Assembly: GCA_039679945.1 (NCBI GenBank)
Contig: JBDKTY010000068.1
Span: 1-64,000, forward strand
DNA: 64,000 bases
Direction: 5' to 3'
Source: SbD1 sp039679945
GTDB lineage: Bacteria > Desulfobacterota > Syntrophobacteria > Syntrophobacterales > Syntrophobacteraceae
Positions 36,612 through 45,105 of this stretch are shown here, one piece after another (position 1 is the stretch's first letter; every line of letters starts with the position of its first letter). Under the pieces are notes generated by a model. That model saw only the letters and a program-made list of their open reading frames with translations, was not told where the DNA came from and did not search any database. The position numbers and the translations under genes are program-made.

Positions 36612-37601
36612 ATGGTGACTCCCGCGCATGTCAGCTATCTTCTCGCTGCTCTTGGCACACTTTTCGTGCTCCATTTCCATTTGCTGGCTTCAGCCTTTGC
36701 TGGTCTTGCCGTTCATGTTCTGACCGTGAAACTTGCCGGGCGGCTCCCGAAGAATTGGAGCGGCGGAGCACACGCGGCCGCATTGGGTGCTATCGCCCTT
36801 GGCGTCATCGTGGGTCTGTTCGGTGTTGGGTTCGGCGTGTGGTTCTCCCTGCGCGGCAACCATGGCATGGCCGCTTTGCTTTCAACCGTGGTGGAAACAC
36901 TGGAGAAGCTGAAACGCACCTTGCCCACGGGTATGTCATCCTTTTTGCCCGATACGGTGGAGGGTTTAAAGGAACAGATCACAAGACTGCTGCACGAGCA
37001 CGGTCGCCAGATCTCGACCGCCGGAATGGCGGGATTCAAAACGTTCGCTCATGTCCTTCTCGGCATGATCATAGGTGGTATGACGGCGTTGCACCGCTTC
37101 TCGGGTGTCGATAGCTGGCCGCCTTTTGCCGCCGAACTGCATGCAAGGGCAAAGGCGCTGGCGGAAGCCTTCGACAAGGTGGTCTTCGCTCAGGTGAAAA
37201 TCTCCGCCCTCAATACGGTTCTTACGATATTCTACCTGTGGATCGCGCTGCCGGTTTTTGGGGTTCATCTTCCGATGGTGCAGATCCTCGTCCCGTTCAC
37301 GTTCGTTGCCGGCCTCATTCCCGTGCTGGGAAACCTCATCTCCAATACCTTGATCGTGCTGGTGAGTCTCAGTGTGTCCCCGGCCGTCGCGGTGGCATCG
37401 TTCGTCTTTCTCATCGCAATCCACAAGCTGGAGTATTTCACCAACGCGCGCATCATCGGCGGAGAGGTGGATGCCAGAGCTTGGGAGCTGCTGTGTGCAA
37501 TGCTTGCGATGGAGGCGGTATTTGGTGTGGCCGGTCTGGTCTCGGCGCCGGTGGCATACGCCTGGATCAAGTCAGAGCTGAAGGCGAAGGAGATGATCTG
37601 A
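36612..37601 (+). CDS. AI-2E/PerM-family membrane protein (second copy)
   Basis: This 329-aa protein belongs to the same broad family as the gene at 29878 but is only distantly similar. N-terminal hydrophobic segments (about 5-40 and 55-80) are followed by an amphipathic region (90-150) and C-terminal segments including FKTFAHVLLGMIIGGMTAL, LNTVLTIFYLWIALPVFGV, FVAGLIPVLGNLISNTLIV and AVAVASFVFLIAIHKLEYF. The last, with IGGEVDARAWELL, is family-typical. The start at 36612 has AGGAG about 10 bases upstream. The transported solute is unknown. A kinase relic follows 60 bp downstream. Confidence 0.87.
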   Translation: MVTPAHVSYLLAALGTLFVLHFHLLASAFAGLAVHVLTVKLAGRLPKNWSGGAHAAALGAIALGVIVGLFGVGFGVWFSLRGNHGMAALLSTVVETLEKLKRTLPTGMSSFLPDTVEGLKEQITRLLHEHGRQISTAGMAGFKTFAHVLLGMIIGGMTALHRFSGVDSWPPFAAELHARAKALAEAFDKVVFAQVKISALNTVLTIFYLWIALPVFGVHLPMVQILVPFTFVAGLIPVLGNLISNTLIVLVSLSVSPAVAVASFVFLIAIHKLEYFTNARIIGGEVDARAWELLCAMLAMEAVFGVAGLVSAPVAYAWIKSELKAKEMI

Positions 37602-37660
37602 TACGACTCACCGCTCGGAAAGCTACTGCTCCCGCCCGTTCGTGTCGAAGGAATGCCGGG

Positions 37661-37840
37661 GACGCTCTGCATGCCTCCCTGGAGGGGAAGACCGTGCTTC
37701 TCAAGGAGGTCCACCACCGGGTCAAGAACAATCTCCAGATTGTTTCCATTCTTCTGGTCTTCAGGCCAGTCACTCGCGGAGACCGCTGGTCACGTATCTC
37801 AAATTCAGGAGCCGCGAACGATCGCTTTTTCTTCAACGCC
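37661..37840 (+). pseudogene. Relic of a HisKA_2-type histidine kinase
   Basis: The frame here reads LHASLEGKTVLLKEVHHRVK then NNLQIVSILL, the H-box of HisKA_2 family kinases (phospho-His in HHRVKNNLQ). After this the resemblance to the next helix (an LQA... segment and an F-R-x-S-x-x-R-like segment) jumps to other frames, and no ATPase domain follows. It is a short decayed fragment with frameshifts. Confidence 0.65.
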
Positions 37841-38016
37841 AAATGTGAGATGGAGGCTGGCCTCCGTTTGGCTTTGGCGCCGCTGTAACCTTTTTTTAAC
37901 TCATGCCGTGGATTATTCCCTTCAGATGTATACCTGTACCGAATCGAGAATGTAAGTTGAGCTTCCACTTCGACCGGGATCGAGACCCTTCGGGCCCGCG
38001 GTGAAATGCCATATGA

Positions 38017-38097
38017 TGCGTTCAAAGCGCTACTTCCCAAGTTCCCCCTGCTCTTCACGCTCTTAAAGACTGTTTCTTCCATGCCTTCTTGAACGCA
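38017..38097. repeat. MITE-like element with TGCGTTCAA inverted ends (81 bp)
   Basis: TGCGTTCAA at 38017-38025 and its complement TTGAACGCA at 38089-38097 bound an 81-bp non-coding segment. The right end extends to the shared 11-mer TTGAACGCAAC at 38089-38099. The element lies between the kinase relic and the protease/ATP-grasp cassette. Confidence 0.55.
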
Positions 38098-38220
38098 ACC
38101 CGGCATCGCGGGGAGATTCGCGTGCCGGGTTATCCCGGAAGGGAGCGGTTTCCCTCTGGGAAGTCAGACTGACCGCGGCACGCCGTGCGTGGTTCGGCAC
38201 TTGTCATTTAGCGGTATTTC

Positions 38221-38514
38221 GTGAGGTTTTCCTTGGAAGTCATCGTTCAACTGAGACTGGACATCGCAGTCGGACTGCAAAAGAGGTTGCCGGCCGAATT
38301 GCTTCCCGGTGCAACACGGGAGCTGTTGGCGGTGGCAACTGAATTTGGGGTGAATATAGAGCCGGTCCACCCTGGTTCGACCGATCCCCTGCTGGTTCCC
38401 TATTTTCGTCTGGACGCAACAAGCCGGGAGACCGCCCAAAGCCTTGTTGAACGGTTCCTGAAGGTGGAAGGCGTTATCGGAGCCTACATCAAGCCGCCCG
38501 ACGAACTGCCTTAG
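38221..38514 (+). CDS. Small protein resembling the N-terminal region of the adjacent subtilase
   Basis: Read from the GTG at 38221 this is a 97-aa protein without signal peptide. Its C-terminal half (VPYFRLDATSRETAQSL and VEGVIGAYIKPPDELP) lines up with residues about 92-125 of the protease encoded next (VYYRVEASDERLDDLAASLA and AVEAAYIKPPTEP), sharing AYIKPP. The region corresponds to the pro-domain-like segment in front of the catalytic domain, so this may be a free inhibitor or chaperone of the protease, in the manner of I9-type propeptides; that is inference. The start is uncertain: a TTG at 38233 has GTGAGG just upstream. It is probably the first gene of the protease/ATP-grasp set, 188 bp before the protease. 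Confidence 0.72.
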   Translation: MRFSLEVIVQLRLDIAVGLQKRLPAELLPGATRELLAVATEFGVNIEPVHPGSTDPLLVPYFRLDATSRETAQSLVERFLKVEGVIGAYIKPPDELP

Positions 38515-38702
38515 TACCGCGGGCTCTCAGGTAAGGCTCACGTTGTTCTCTGATATTTATCCACCAGGCAAGACGGGTTGGGTTTCGCTTCGTCCACCCG
38601 GAATGTTGGCATCAACAACGTCCCGCAATGTGTCGGGACGGGAGGGTTCTAGGCTGAATCTTACGACAGGGGAGTGCATCTTGCGCAAAAAGGAGATAAG
38701 CC

Positions 38703-40601
38703 ATGCCGACAGAGCGTAAACCAAGAAAAGCCGGTGACCCACCGGAAAGGCCGATGTATCCGCGCGAACTGGTGATGGTCGTTCGGCCGGGAGCCGGCCT
38801 GAGGGCAACCAGGGAAGGCATGGCGAGCGCCACGGCCACCGATGCCGATTCCCTGACCCAGTTGTTGAAGGCGAACAGCGCCCGGCTGCAGCCGCTGTTC
38901 GGTTTGAGCGAAGAACGGCTGCGCCATGTTTCGGCGACCGTTGCGGTAGCTGCGCCCATGCCGGATTTATCGGTATATTACCGGGTGGAAGCCAGTGACG
39001 AACGTCTGGACGATCTGGCGGCGAGCCTCGCGAAGCAGGATGCTGTCGAGGCGGCCTACATAAAACCGCCCACGGAGCCGGCCCAGGGGCTGAACGACAT
39101 GCTGCCCCTGGCTCATGATGCACCACCGGCCACGCTCGATTTCACCGCGCGTCAGCTTTATCTGGACCCAGCCCCGGGCGGGATCGACGCGCGTTATGCC
39201 TGGATGCGCGCCGGCGGCCGCGGCGCAAATGTACGCATAATTGATGTCGAAGGCGCCTGGCGTTTTTCTCACGAGGACCTGTTGCTGAACCAGGGCGGAG
39301 TGATCGGCGGCACGCAATCCACGGACTCAGCCTGGCGCAATCACGGCACGGCGGTCGTGGGGGTGTTCGGTGGGGATGCAAACGGATTCGGGATCACCGG
39401 CATTTGTCCCGACGCCAATGTCCGTGCCGTGTCGATTTTCAATATGGGCTCATCGGCTGCCATCCGTCTGGCCGCGGATGCCTTGGGGCCGGGTGACATC
39501 ATCCTGATCGAACTGCACCGGCCGGGGCCCCGGTTCAATTTCCAGGGGAGGACGGACCAGCGCGGATACATCGCGGTCGAGTGGTGGCAGGATGATTTCG
39601 ATGCGATCCGCTATGCAATCAGTCGTGGCGTGATCGTCGTTGAAGCGGGAGGCAACGGCGCGGAGAATCTGGATGATCCGATCTATTCCACAAGACCGTC
39701 GGGCTTCCCCCCTTCCTGGACCAACCCCTTCAACCGGGCCAATTGTGATTCGGGCGCGATTGTTGTCGGCGCCGGGGCGCCACCGCCGGGCACGCATGGC
39801 CAGAATCACGGGGCCGACCGGTCGCGGCTCGACTTTTCCAACTGGGGGGCGCTCATCGACGCCCAGGGATGGGGACGCGAAGTGACGACCACGGCTTATG
39901 GAGATCTGCAGGGTGGGAACAACGAGGACCTGTGGTACACGGACAGTTTTAGCGGAACCTCGAGTGCGTCCCCGATCATCGTCGGGGCGCTGGGCTGCTT
40001 GCAGGGCGTGCTGAAGGCAGCTTCCAAGACTCCGCTCACACCGGCCGCCGCGCGCAATATCTTGCGCTCAACCGGTTCTCCACAGCAGGATGAGCCTACC
40101 CGGCCCGCGACCCAGCGGATTGGAAATCGACCGAATCTGCGGCAGGCGATTGCATCACTTCTGCCCAAGCTGCTGAAGGAAAAGGAGCTGAAAGAAAAGG
40201 AGATAAAGGAAAAAGACAGCAAAGACGTGAAGGACATGAAAGAGCGGACCAAGGAAAGGAAAGAATTCAAGGAGATTAAGGAAAAAGACATCAAGGAGTT
40301 CAAGGATCGCAAAGACGTCAGGGAACATGTCAAGGTCGTCGAGATTACCCCGGAAGCAGCACCGGCCGCCATGTCCCTGGAGCAGCGGTTGATACGCGTG
40401 GAGCAGGCTGTCGCCGAGCTGTCCCACTTTATCGGCCCTGCCTTGAGGCCCGAGTTGGGGACCTCTCCGCTTTCACGGGAGGCCGATCAGGCAGAAAGCG
40501 AATCGGAGCTTATCGCGCTCAGCGAGGAACTCGCCAAACAGGCCGCGGACTCAAAGCAACTCAAAGACAACAAAGACATCGAAAAGGTCCGGGAGGTCTG
40601 A
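38703..40601 (+). CDS. Subtilisin-like serine protease (S8) with Lys/Glu-rich C-terminal tail
   Basis: This 632-aa protein has no signal peptide. Residues 1-130 form a pro-domain-like region ending AYIKPPTEPAQG. The S8 catalytic domain spans about 155-475: the Asp in RIIDVEGAWRFSHEDL, His in WRNHGTAVVGVFGG, oxyanion Asn in EAGGNGAENL and Ser in FSGTSSASPIIVGALG are all present. Residues about 485-545 are an extreme charged repeat of K-E/D-K units (for example EKELKEKEIKEKDSKDVKDM), predicted as a long helix or coiled coil, followed by a short coiled segment. The ribosome-binding site GGAGATAAGCC precedes the ATG. The unknown gene downstream starts 10 bp after the stop. A role in cleaving a partner processed by the ATP-grasp enzyme is inference. 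Confidence 0.93.
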   Translation: MPTERKPRKAGDPPERPMYPRELVMVVRPGAGLRATREGMASATATDADSLTQLLKANSARLQPLFGLSEERLRHVSATVAVAAPMPDLSVYYRVEASDERLDDLAASLAKQDAVEAAYIKPPTEPAQGLNDMLPLAHDAPPATLDFTARQLYLDPAPGGIDARYAWMRAGGRGANVRIIDVEGAWRFSHEDLLLNQGGVIGGTQSTDSAWRNHGTAVVGVFGGDANGFGITGICPDANVRAVSIFNMGSSAAIRLAADALGPGDIILIELHRPGPRFNFQGRTDQRGYIAVEWWQDDFDAIRYAISRGVIVVEAGGNGAENLDDPIYSTRPSGFPPSWTNPFNRANCDSGAIVVGAGAPPPGTHGQNHGADRSRLDFSNWGALIDAQGWGREVTTTAYGDLQGGNNEDLWYTDSFSGTSSASPIIVGALGCLQGVLKAASKTPLTPAAARNILRSTGSPQQDEPTRPATQRIGNRPNLRQAIASLLPKLLKEKELKEKEIKEKDSKDVKDMKERTKERKEFKEIKEKDIKEFKDRKDVREHVKVVEITPEAAPAAMSLEQRLIRVEQAVAELSHFIGPALRPELGTSPLSREADQAESESELIALSEELAKQAADSKQLKDNKDIEKVREV

Positions 40602-40611
40602 CTCTAAACAA

Positions 40612-41358
40612 ATGTGGCTGATACTCTGTTCCGCCAAAGACCTGCCTGCCTTGTGGGCGTATCGTGGTTTGACTGCTCGCGGGCTTTCGCCGGTAGAACT
40701 CGTTACCGCTGAGTCACTGGCGTTCGCCCTTAAATGGGAACATCGCCTGAACTCTCACGGCGTGGAAACGAGGATCACCCTTGCGGACGGCCGTGTGATC
40801 GAAAGCCGCCGGATCAAAGGAACCATCAATCGCCTGACCTATATACCGGTCGGGCATCTGGGGGCATTTCAGGAAGCCGACAGGGCCTATGCGGAGCAGG
40901 AGCTTTTCGCTCTGTTTGCCAGTTGGCTATTCGGGCTGCCTGGTCCCATGCTCAATCCCCCGACCCCGCAAGGCTTGTGCGGCGCGCCGCGAACCCGGTC
41001 GGAGTGGGTGTGGCTTGCCGCGCGGGCAGGTCTTCCCTGTCCTCTCTATAGACAAGGTGCCCCCGCGTTTTCAACTGCCCCCCGCAAAGGGTTGATCCCC
41101 GAGCCACGAAGGCTCGAAACCGTGATCGTGGTCAATAACCGGACGACAGGCGCAAAAGTACCGCCCGCGATCAGCCATGGCTGTATCAACCTGAGCAAAC
41201 TGGCCGGCGTTTCGATCCTAGGTGTCGATTTGTCGGTCGATGCCGAAGGCGGCTGTTCCTTTGCGGATGCGACACCCGCACCGGACCTGAGAGCAGGCGG
41301 CGAAGCACTGATCGATGCACTCGAAGAGGCGCTTCAGACTAATGGAGATCCCTCATGA
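40612..41358 (+). CDS. Unknown protein resembling an ATP-grasp N-terminal half
   Basis: No family name is recognised for this 248-aa protein. Its layout parallels the first 150 residues of the ATP-grasp protein encoded next: an N-terminal Rossmann-like strand (WLILCSAKDLPALWAYRGL against ILICGIPSESPLAMVHEQL), a beta-hairpin with a polar strand (TRITLADGRVIESRRIKG against LKIDGSEYRLEDFTG), an Arg-Leu motif (INRLTYIP against VYARLMDE), and a helical stretch ending before AGLPCPLYRQ against QGFAVPDTLI. The catalytic ATP-grasp part is missing and the C-terminal 90 residues differ (PPAISHGCINLSKLAGVSIL). It may be a non-catalytic partner of the ligase. Its stop overlaps the ligase start by 4 bp (ATGA). 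Confidence 0.75.
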   Translation: MWLILCSAKDLPALWAYRGLTARGLSPVELVTAESLAFALKWEHRLNSHGVETRITLADGRVIESRRIKGTINRLTYIPVGHLGAFQEADRAYAEQELFALFASWLFGLPGPMLNPPTPQGLCGAPRTRSEWVWLAARAGLPCPLYRQGAPAFSTAPRKGLIPEPRRLETVIVVNNRTTGAKVPPAISHGCINLSKLAGVSILGVDLSVDAEGGCSFADATPAPDLRAGGEALIDALEEALQTNGDPS

Positions 41359-42275
41359 TTCTTATATGCGGTATCCCGTCTGAATCGCCTCTGGCCATGG
41401 TGCATGAGCAACTCGTTGCACTTGGCGTTCCGGTGGTATTATTCAATCAGCGCAATTTCAGCCGCATGGATTTCTCGTTTGAACTCCGCGGAACCACGGT
41501 AAGCGGCCTGCTCAAGATCGACGGGTCAGAGTACAGGCTGGAAGACTTCACCGGCGTTTACGCCCGTCTCATGGATGAGCGCTTGCTGCCGGAGTTTAAG
41601 TCAGAGGCGGAATGGTCGCCTCTTCGATCTCAATGCCACGGGCTTCATAATGCCTTGATCCAGTGGTGCGAGATTGCCCCCGCTCGCGTTGTGAACCGTG
41701 TGGCGCCCATGAGCACGAATGCGTCGAAACCGTACCAGGCCCAATTGATCTCAAGGCAGGGCTTCGCAGTCCCTGATACGTTGATCACGAATGATCCCGA
41801 GCTGGTCCGGGAATTCCAGCGGGATCGGCCCGTCATTTATAAGTCGATCAGCAGCGTCCGGTCTATTGTCCAGGCTCTTCGGGCAGAGGACCTGGCGAGG
41901 CTCGACCGGATTCGGTGGTGCCCCACCCAGTTCCAGGAACTGATCCAGGGAACCAATGTCCGCGTGCACGTGGTCGGCGCCGAGTGCTTCGCGACCGCGA
42001 TAACGTCCGAAACGACTGATTATCGCTACGCCTACAAGACAGGCAAGCATACCGAGCTTCGTGAGGTGGACCTGGACGGCGGATTGGCCGAGAAGTGCGT
42101 TCATTTGGCACGGGCACTGAACTTGCCGTTCGCGGGCATCGACCTCATTATCACTCCGGATGAGCAGGCATACTGCCTGGAGGTCAATCCAAGCCCCGGC
42201 TTCAGTTATTATGAAAGGCATACCGGACAGCCTGTCGCCCGGGCTCTGGCGCGTTACCTGGCAGGCATGGCTTAA
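41355..42275 (+). CDS. ATP-grasp ligase (RimK-like)
   Basis: This 306-aa cytoplasmic enzyme is predicted to join a carboxylate to an amine or hydroxyl through an acyl-phosphate with ATP. The pre-ATP-grasp domain covers residues 1-120; the ATP-grasp core has STNASKPYQAQLISRQGFAV, the ATP lysine near RPVIYKSISSV, the TQFQELIQGTNVRVHVVG strand, and the metal-binding end FAGIDLIITPDEQAYCLEVN with PSPGFSYYE. It resembles RimK-like and RiPP (graspetide-type) ligases in outline, but I cannot assign a substrate. It is translationally coupled to the upstream unknown protein (ATGA overlap), and ends tail-to-tail with the kinase gene on the other strand, where both stops share TTAA at 42272-42275. Confidence 0.88.
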   Translation: MILICGIPSESPLAMVHEQLVALGVPVVLFNQRNFSRMDFSFELRGTTVSGLLKIDGSEYRLEDFTGVYARLMDERLLPEFKSEAEWSPLRSQCHGLHNALIQWCEIAPARVVNRVAPMSTNASKPYQAQLISRQGFAVPDTLITNDPELVREFQRDRPVIYKSISSVRSIVQALRAEDLARLDRIRWCPTQFQELIQGTNVRVHVVGAECFATAITSETTDYRYAYKTGKHTELREVDLDGGLAEKCVHLARALNLPFAGIDLIITPDEQAYCLEVNPSPGFSYYERHTGQPVARALARYLAGMA

Positions 42276-44323
42276 GCCCCGGACAGGGCGTGTAGAGGCC
42301 GGGCGGGCAGTGTCATCCTGATTAGAAGCATGCCCGGTTTTTCAAGCTCGACTTCAAGCGATCCCCCGTGCTTATCGACGATAATCTTCGACATCGGCAA
42401 ATCGACCGAATCATCCGCGCTGGAGGTAGTAAAAGGATAGAAGAAATGGTCCATGTCATCCGGCGACAAGTGCGGGACAGGATACCTCACGAGAAGCCGG
42501 TACATGTCATTTTCCATGGACGTGGATACTGAGAGCGTGGCGCCGGGAGGCATCTGGCTCAAAGCTTTCTTCAGCAGGCTCTTTAAAACCTGTTTCATCT
42601 GGAGCTGATCCAATGGGACCGCGGGCAGTCCGATCGACAGGTCGGCATCGACGGACAGATTTGCTTTTCTGGCATCGGATTGAATTCCCCGCAGAACCGT
42701 CTCCACGAGGGCATTCGGATCGGTCGGCGACAGTTCCAGGTCGATCGGCTGAATATAGTTGAGAACCATGCGCAGGATACCCTCAAGGCGTCCCACCTCC
42801 TTCACGATGATCTCCACCTTCTCCCTGTTCTGGTCATCCGGACCCATGGATGACAGTAACCGCCGCGCAAATCCCCCGGCTGAAACCAGTGGATTGCGGA
42901 TTTCATGAGCCAGCCGCGCCGAAACCTCGCTTACCGTTTTGATGCCTTCACTCCGGATGAGTTGCTCCTGCAGTTTCACTCTGCCCGTTACGTCCATGAT
43001 TATGCCTTCCACACTGCTCACCCGGCCGTCTGCCGTCCGGGATGGAATGGCATGGTCCACCACATAGACCAGGTAGTTGTTCTTATGGACGAGGCGATAC
43101 TCGATAATCAGTTCCCGCCCTTCCAGCAGGGCCTTTCGCCGCAATTCGGCCGCTCTTTCCCGGTCCGGCTCATAAATCGACGTACGCCACAGGCCGGGGG
43201 TTTGAAGCAATTCCGCACGGCTATATCCAGCCAGTTCCTCGACAAAATGATTTACGAACAGGACCTCCCCTGCCGGTCCCAGTCGATAGACCACAAGCGG
43301 CAAATTCTCGACAAGTGTTCGATATTTCTCTTCGGATTCGGTGAGTTCGGACGTACGCTGCCGCACGAGAGCTTCGGCCTGTTTGTAATCGGACAGATCA
43401 CTCAGAATCCCGACTGAGCCGACAAGATTGCCGGAATCATCGTGCCAGGGAAAAGAGTGGTCTCTCAACCACCTGAGGGTGCCGCTCTTCATGGTAATCA
43501 GGTAATCCGCCTTGTATTCGCCGGTTCTTCCCGCATGCCGATCCTCGGCAATCTTTTTGGTGGACACGTTTTCCTCACCCGGAAAGTCAATCCGCGTGAC
43601 GAGGCTGGCAAATTTTACAGTCTTGATTTCCTCCGGGGAGTATCCGGTAAGCCTGCCGATCCCCGGACTCAAATAATCGTAAGTCATCGTGTCGTAGCGC
43701 AGGCGGTAGATTACGTCCCCCGTGGTTTCCACCATGAAACGGAATCGTTCTTCACTCTCTCGCAGCAAGTCCTCGGCCTGTTTGCGACTGATCTCGACAG
43801 CCGCGAGATTGGCAATAAGGAACAGCGTGTCCAGGTCGGATTGTGAAAAAGCGGTTTGCGTTCGATTGAAGACGTAAAGCAGACCAAGATCCTTTGTGCC
43901 CATCTGTATCGGCGCCGCTATCCCCGATACTATTCCTTCCTCCGATATGATCTCGTCATCTTTTCTATCGAAGCTCCGGTCCGCTAAATAGTCATGAACG
44001 ATATAACCCTGCCCCATCCTTGCAACCATTCCGCCCAGGCCGACACCGGAAGGGCGCCGCAGGTTTCTGAAGGCCTCCGTCTGGATACCGGAGCAGGTAT
44101 GCTTGTAGAAATCATCCCGGACTTCATCATGCAGCGCGATATAGGATATTTCACAACCTAATATTTCCCTGCATTTATCAACTATGAGCTGGAGATATTC
44201 ATCGAGGCTCGGACCGCCCTTCATGGCCAGGGCGAGATCGTACAAGGCCCGGAACTTCCTCGCCTCGTTTTCCAGGTCCGCAAGCCTCTGTTTCAATCTT
44301 TCAGAAAAGAGTTCTTTAGCCAT
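42272..44323 (-). CDS. GAF/PAS sensor kinase with degenerate ATPase domain
   Basis: This 683-aa soluble protein has a GAF domain (about 40-180, with CREILGCEISYIALHDE), PAS domains (about 190-310 and 325-440), and a HisKA segment with the normal H-box RLAHEIRNPLVSAGGFARRL. The ATPase domain looks broken: the N-box position reads LKSLLKKALSQMPPGA with Lys where Asn is required, no DxGxG is found (PVPHLSPDDMDHFFYPFTTS stands there), and the G2 loop is replaced by DSVDLPMSKIIVDKHGGSLE. ATP binding is therefore doubtful; it may act as a non-phosphorylating sensor or as a phosphatase-type partner. The start at 44323 was chosen over a GTG 18 codons earlier because GGATG precedes it and the helical region begins there. 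Confidence 0.88.
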   Translation of the reverse strand: MAKELFSERLKQRLADLENEARKFRALYDLALAMKGGPSLDEYLQLIVDKCREILGCEISYIALHDEVRDDFYKHTCSGIQTEAFRNLRRPSGVGLGGMVARMGQGYIVHDYLADRSFDRKDDEIISEEGIVSGIAAPIQMGTKDLGLLYVFNRTQTAFSQSDLDTLFLIANLAAVEISRKQAEDLLRESEERFRFMVETTGDVIYRLRYDTMTYDYLSPGIGRLTGYSPEEIKTVKFASLVTRIDFPGEENVSTKKIAEDRHAGRTGEYKADYLITMKSGTLRWLRDHSFPWHDDSGNLVGSVGILSDLSDYKQAEALVRQRTSELTESEEKYRTLVENLPLVVYRLGPAGEVLFVNHFVEELAGYSRAELLQTPGLWRTSIYEPDRERAAELRRKALLEGRELIIEYRLVHKNNYLVYVVDHAIPSRTADGRVSSVEGIIMDVTGRVKLQEQLIRSEGIKTVSEVSARLAHEIRNPLVSAGGFARRLLSSMGPDDQNREKVEIIVKEVGRLEGILRMVLNYIQPIDLELSPTDPNALVETVLRGIQSDARKANLSVDADLSIGLPAVPLDQLQMKQVLKSLLKKALSQMPPGATLSVSTSMENDMYRLLVRYPVPHLSPDDMDHFFYPFTTSSADDSVDLPMSKIIVDKHGGSLEVELEKPGMLLIRMTLPARPLHALSGA

Positions 44324-45105
44324 AGCTACATCCAGAAATTGTCGCCGATGTCGGGAATCTATTCGCTGTTCGCGCACTGCTGTCGGATTCAGGGGATAGG
44401 GAAGGGATGAGCTGGATTTTGTGATTTACCGGAATTATGGTAAAGCCCGATCTGAGAGTAAACCCGTTTTTGATCATGTCAACCGGGTCCGGGAGGGATA
44501 AAGGCCTTCCCTGACGTTTTTCACACTGATCGACAGGGGTTCCGCCAAACCATTCCCGCCGCGCTGCCGCCGAACGCGCTATCATTGAGCCCTTTGCCCC
44601 CAGTTTAGCTCATTCATGTGCAAGCCGCCATGAATAAAGAGGGGTCAAGTCGTCGTTCGGCTTTTGCAAGGGGTTGGAAGCAACACGATTGATACTCCAA
44701 AAGCCGCACGGAGACTCATCCCCCTTCCCATTCACTTTCCCGAGTCCACGCACCGGGTTCCGACCATACCTAATTAACCTTGGATAGAAATAAAAGTCCT
44801 GTACCCGATCCCGCGACCTCCCCCCCCTTAATTTCCTACTTCGACAATCAACCATCAGTGGCAATCACTATTGGTTTCAAGTCAGAATCGTGGAGTGCCG
44901 ATTAATGAGTGATAACAGTGACTGTGTTCCAAAAAAGATAAGGAGCATGCGGCCCGCATGGCTTGAGGAATAGTACGGTTCCAAGGGCGGCACAACTACG
45001 CCGGTTCCGGGCATTCCGGTCCGTTCATGCTCCGGGGAAGCTTTGCGAATGGTCGCGCACCGCGGCCCTTGAACGCAACTTAACAGATACCGAGCCGGGA
45101 ATATT
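44324..45105. other. Divergent intergenic, 782 bp, with repeat motif
   Basis: Between two divergent sensor kinases; their promoters should be here but I could not place them. TTGAACGCAAC, the window's recurrent 11-mer, is at 45069-45079. A minus-strand open frame at 44610-44864 encodes 84 residues (including GKGDESPCGFWSINRVASNP); it lacks a ribosome-binding site and I do not count it as a gene, though the sequence could be part of a conserved repeat. Confidence 0.5.

Noticed and set aside
44610..44864. 84-codon minus-strand open frame
   Set aside because: No ribosome-binding site or recognisable family; it may be part of a repeated sequence, so it was kept only as a note.
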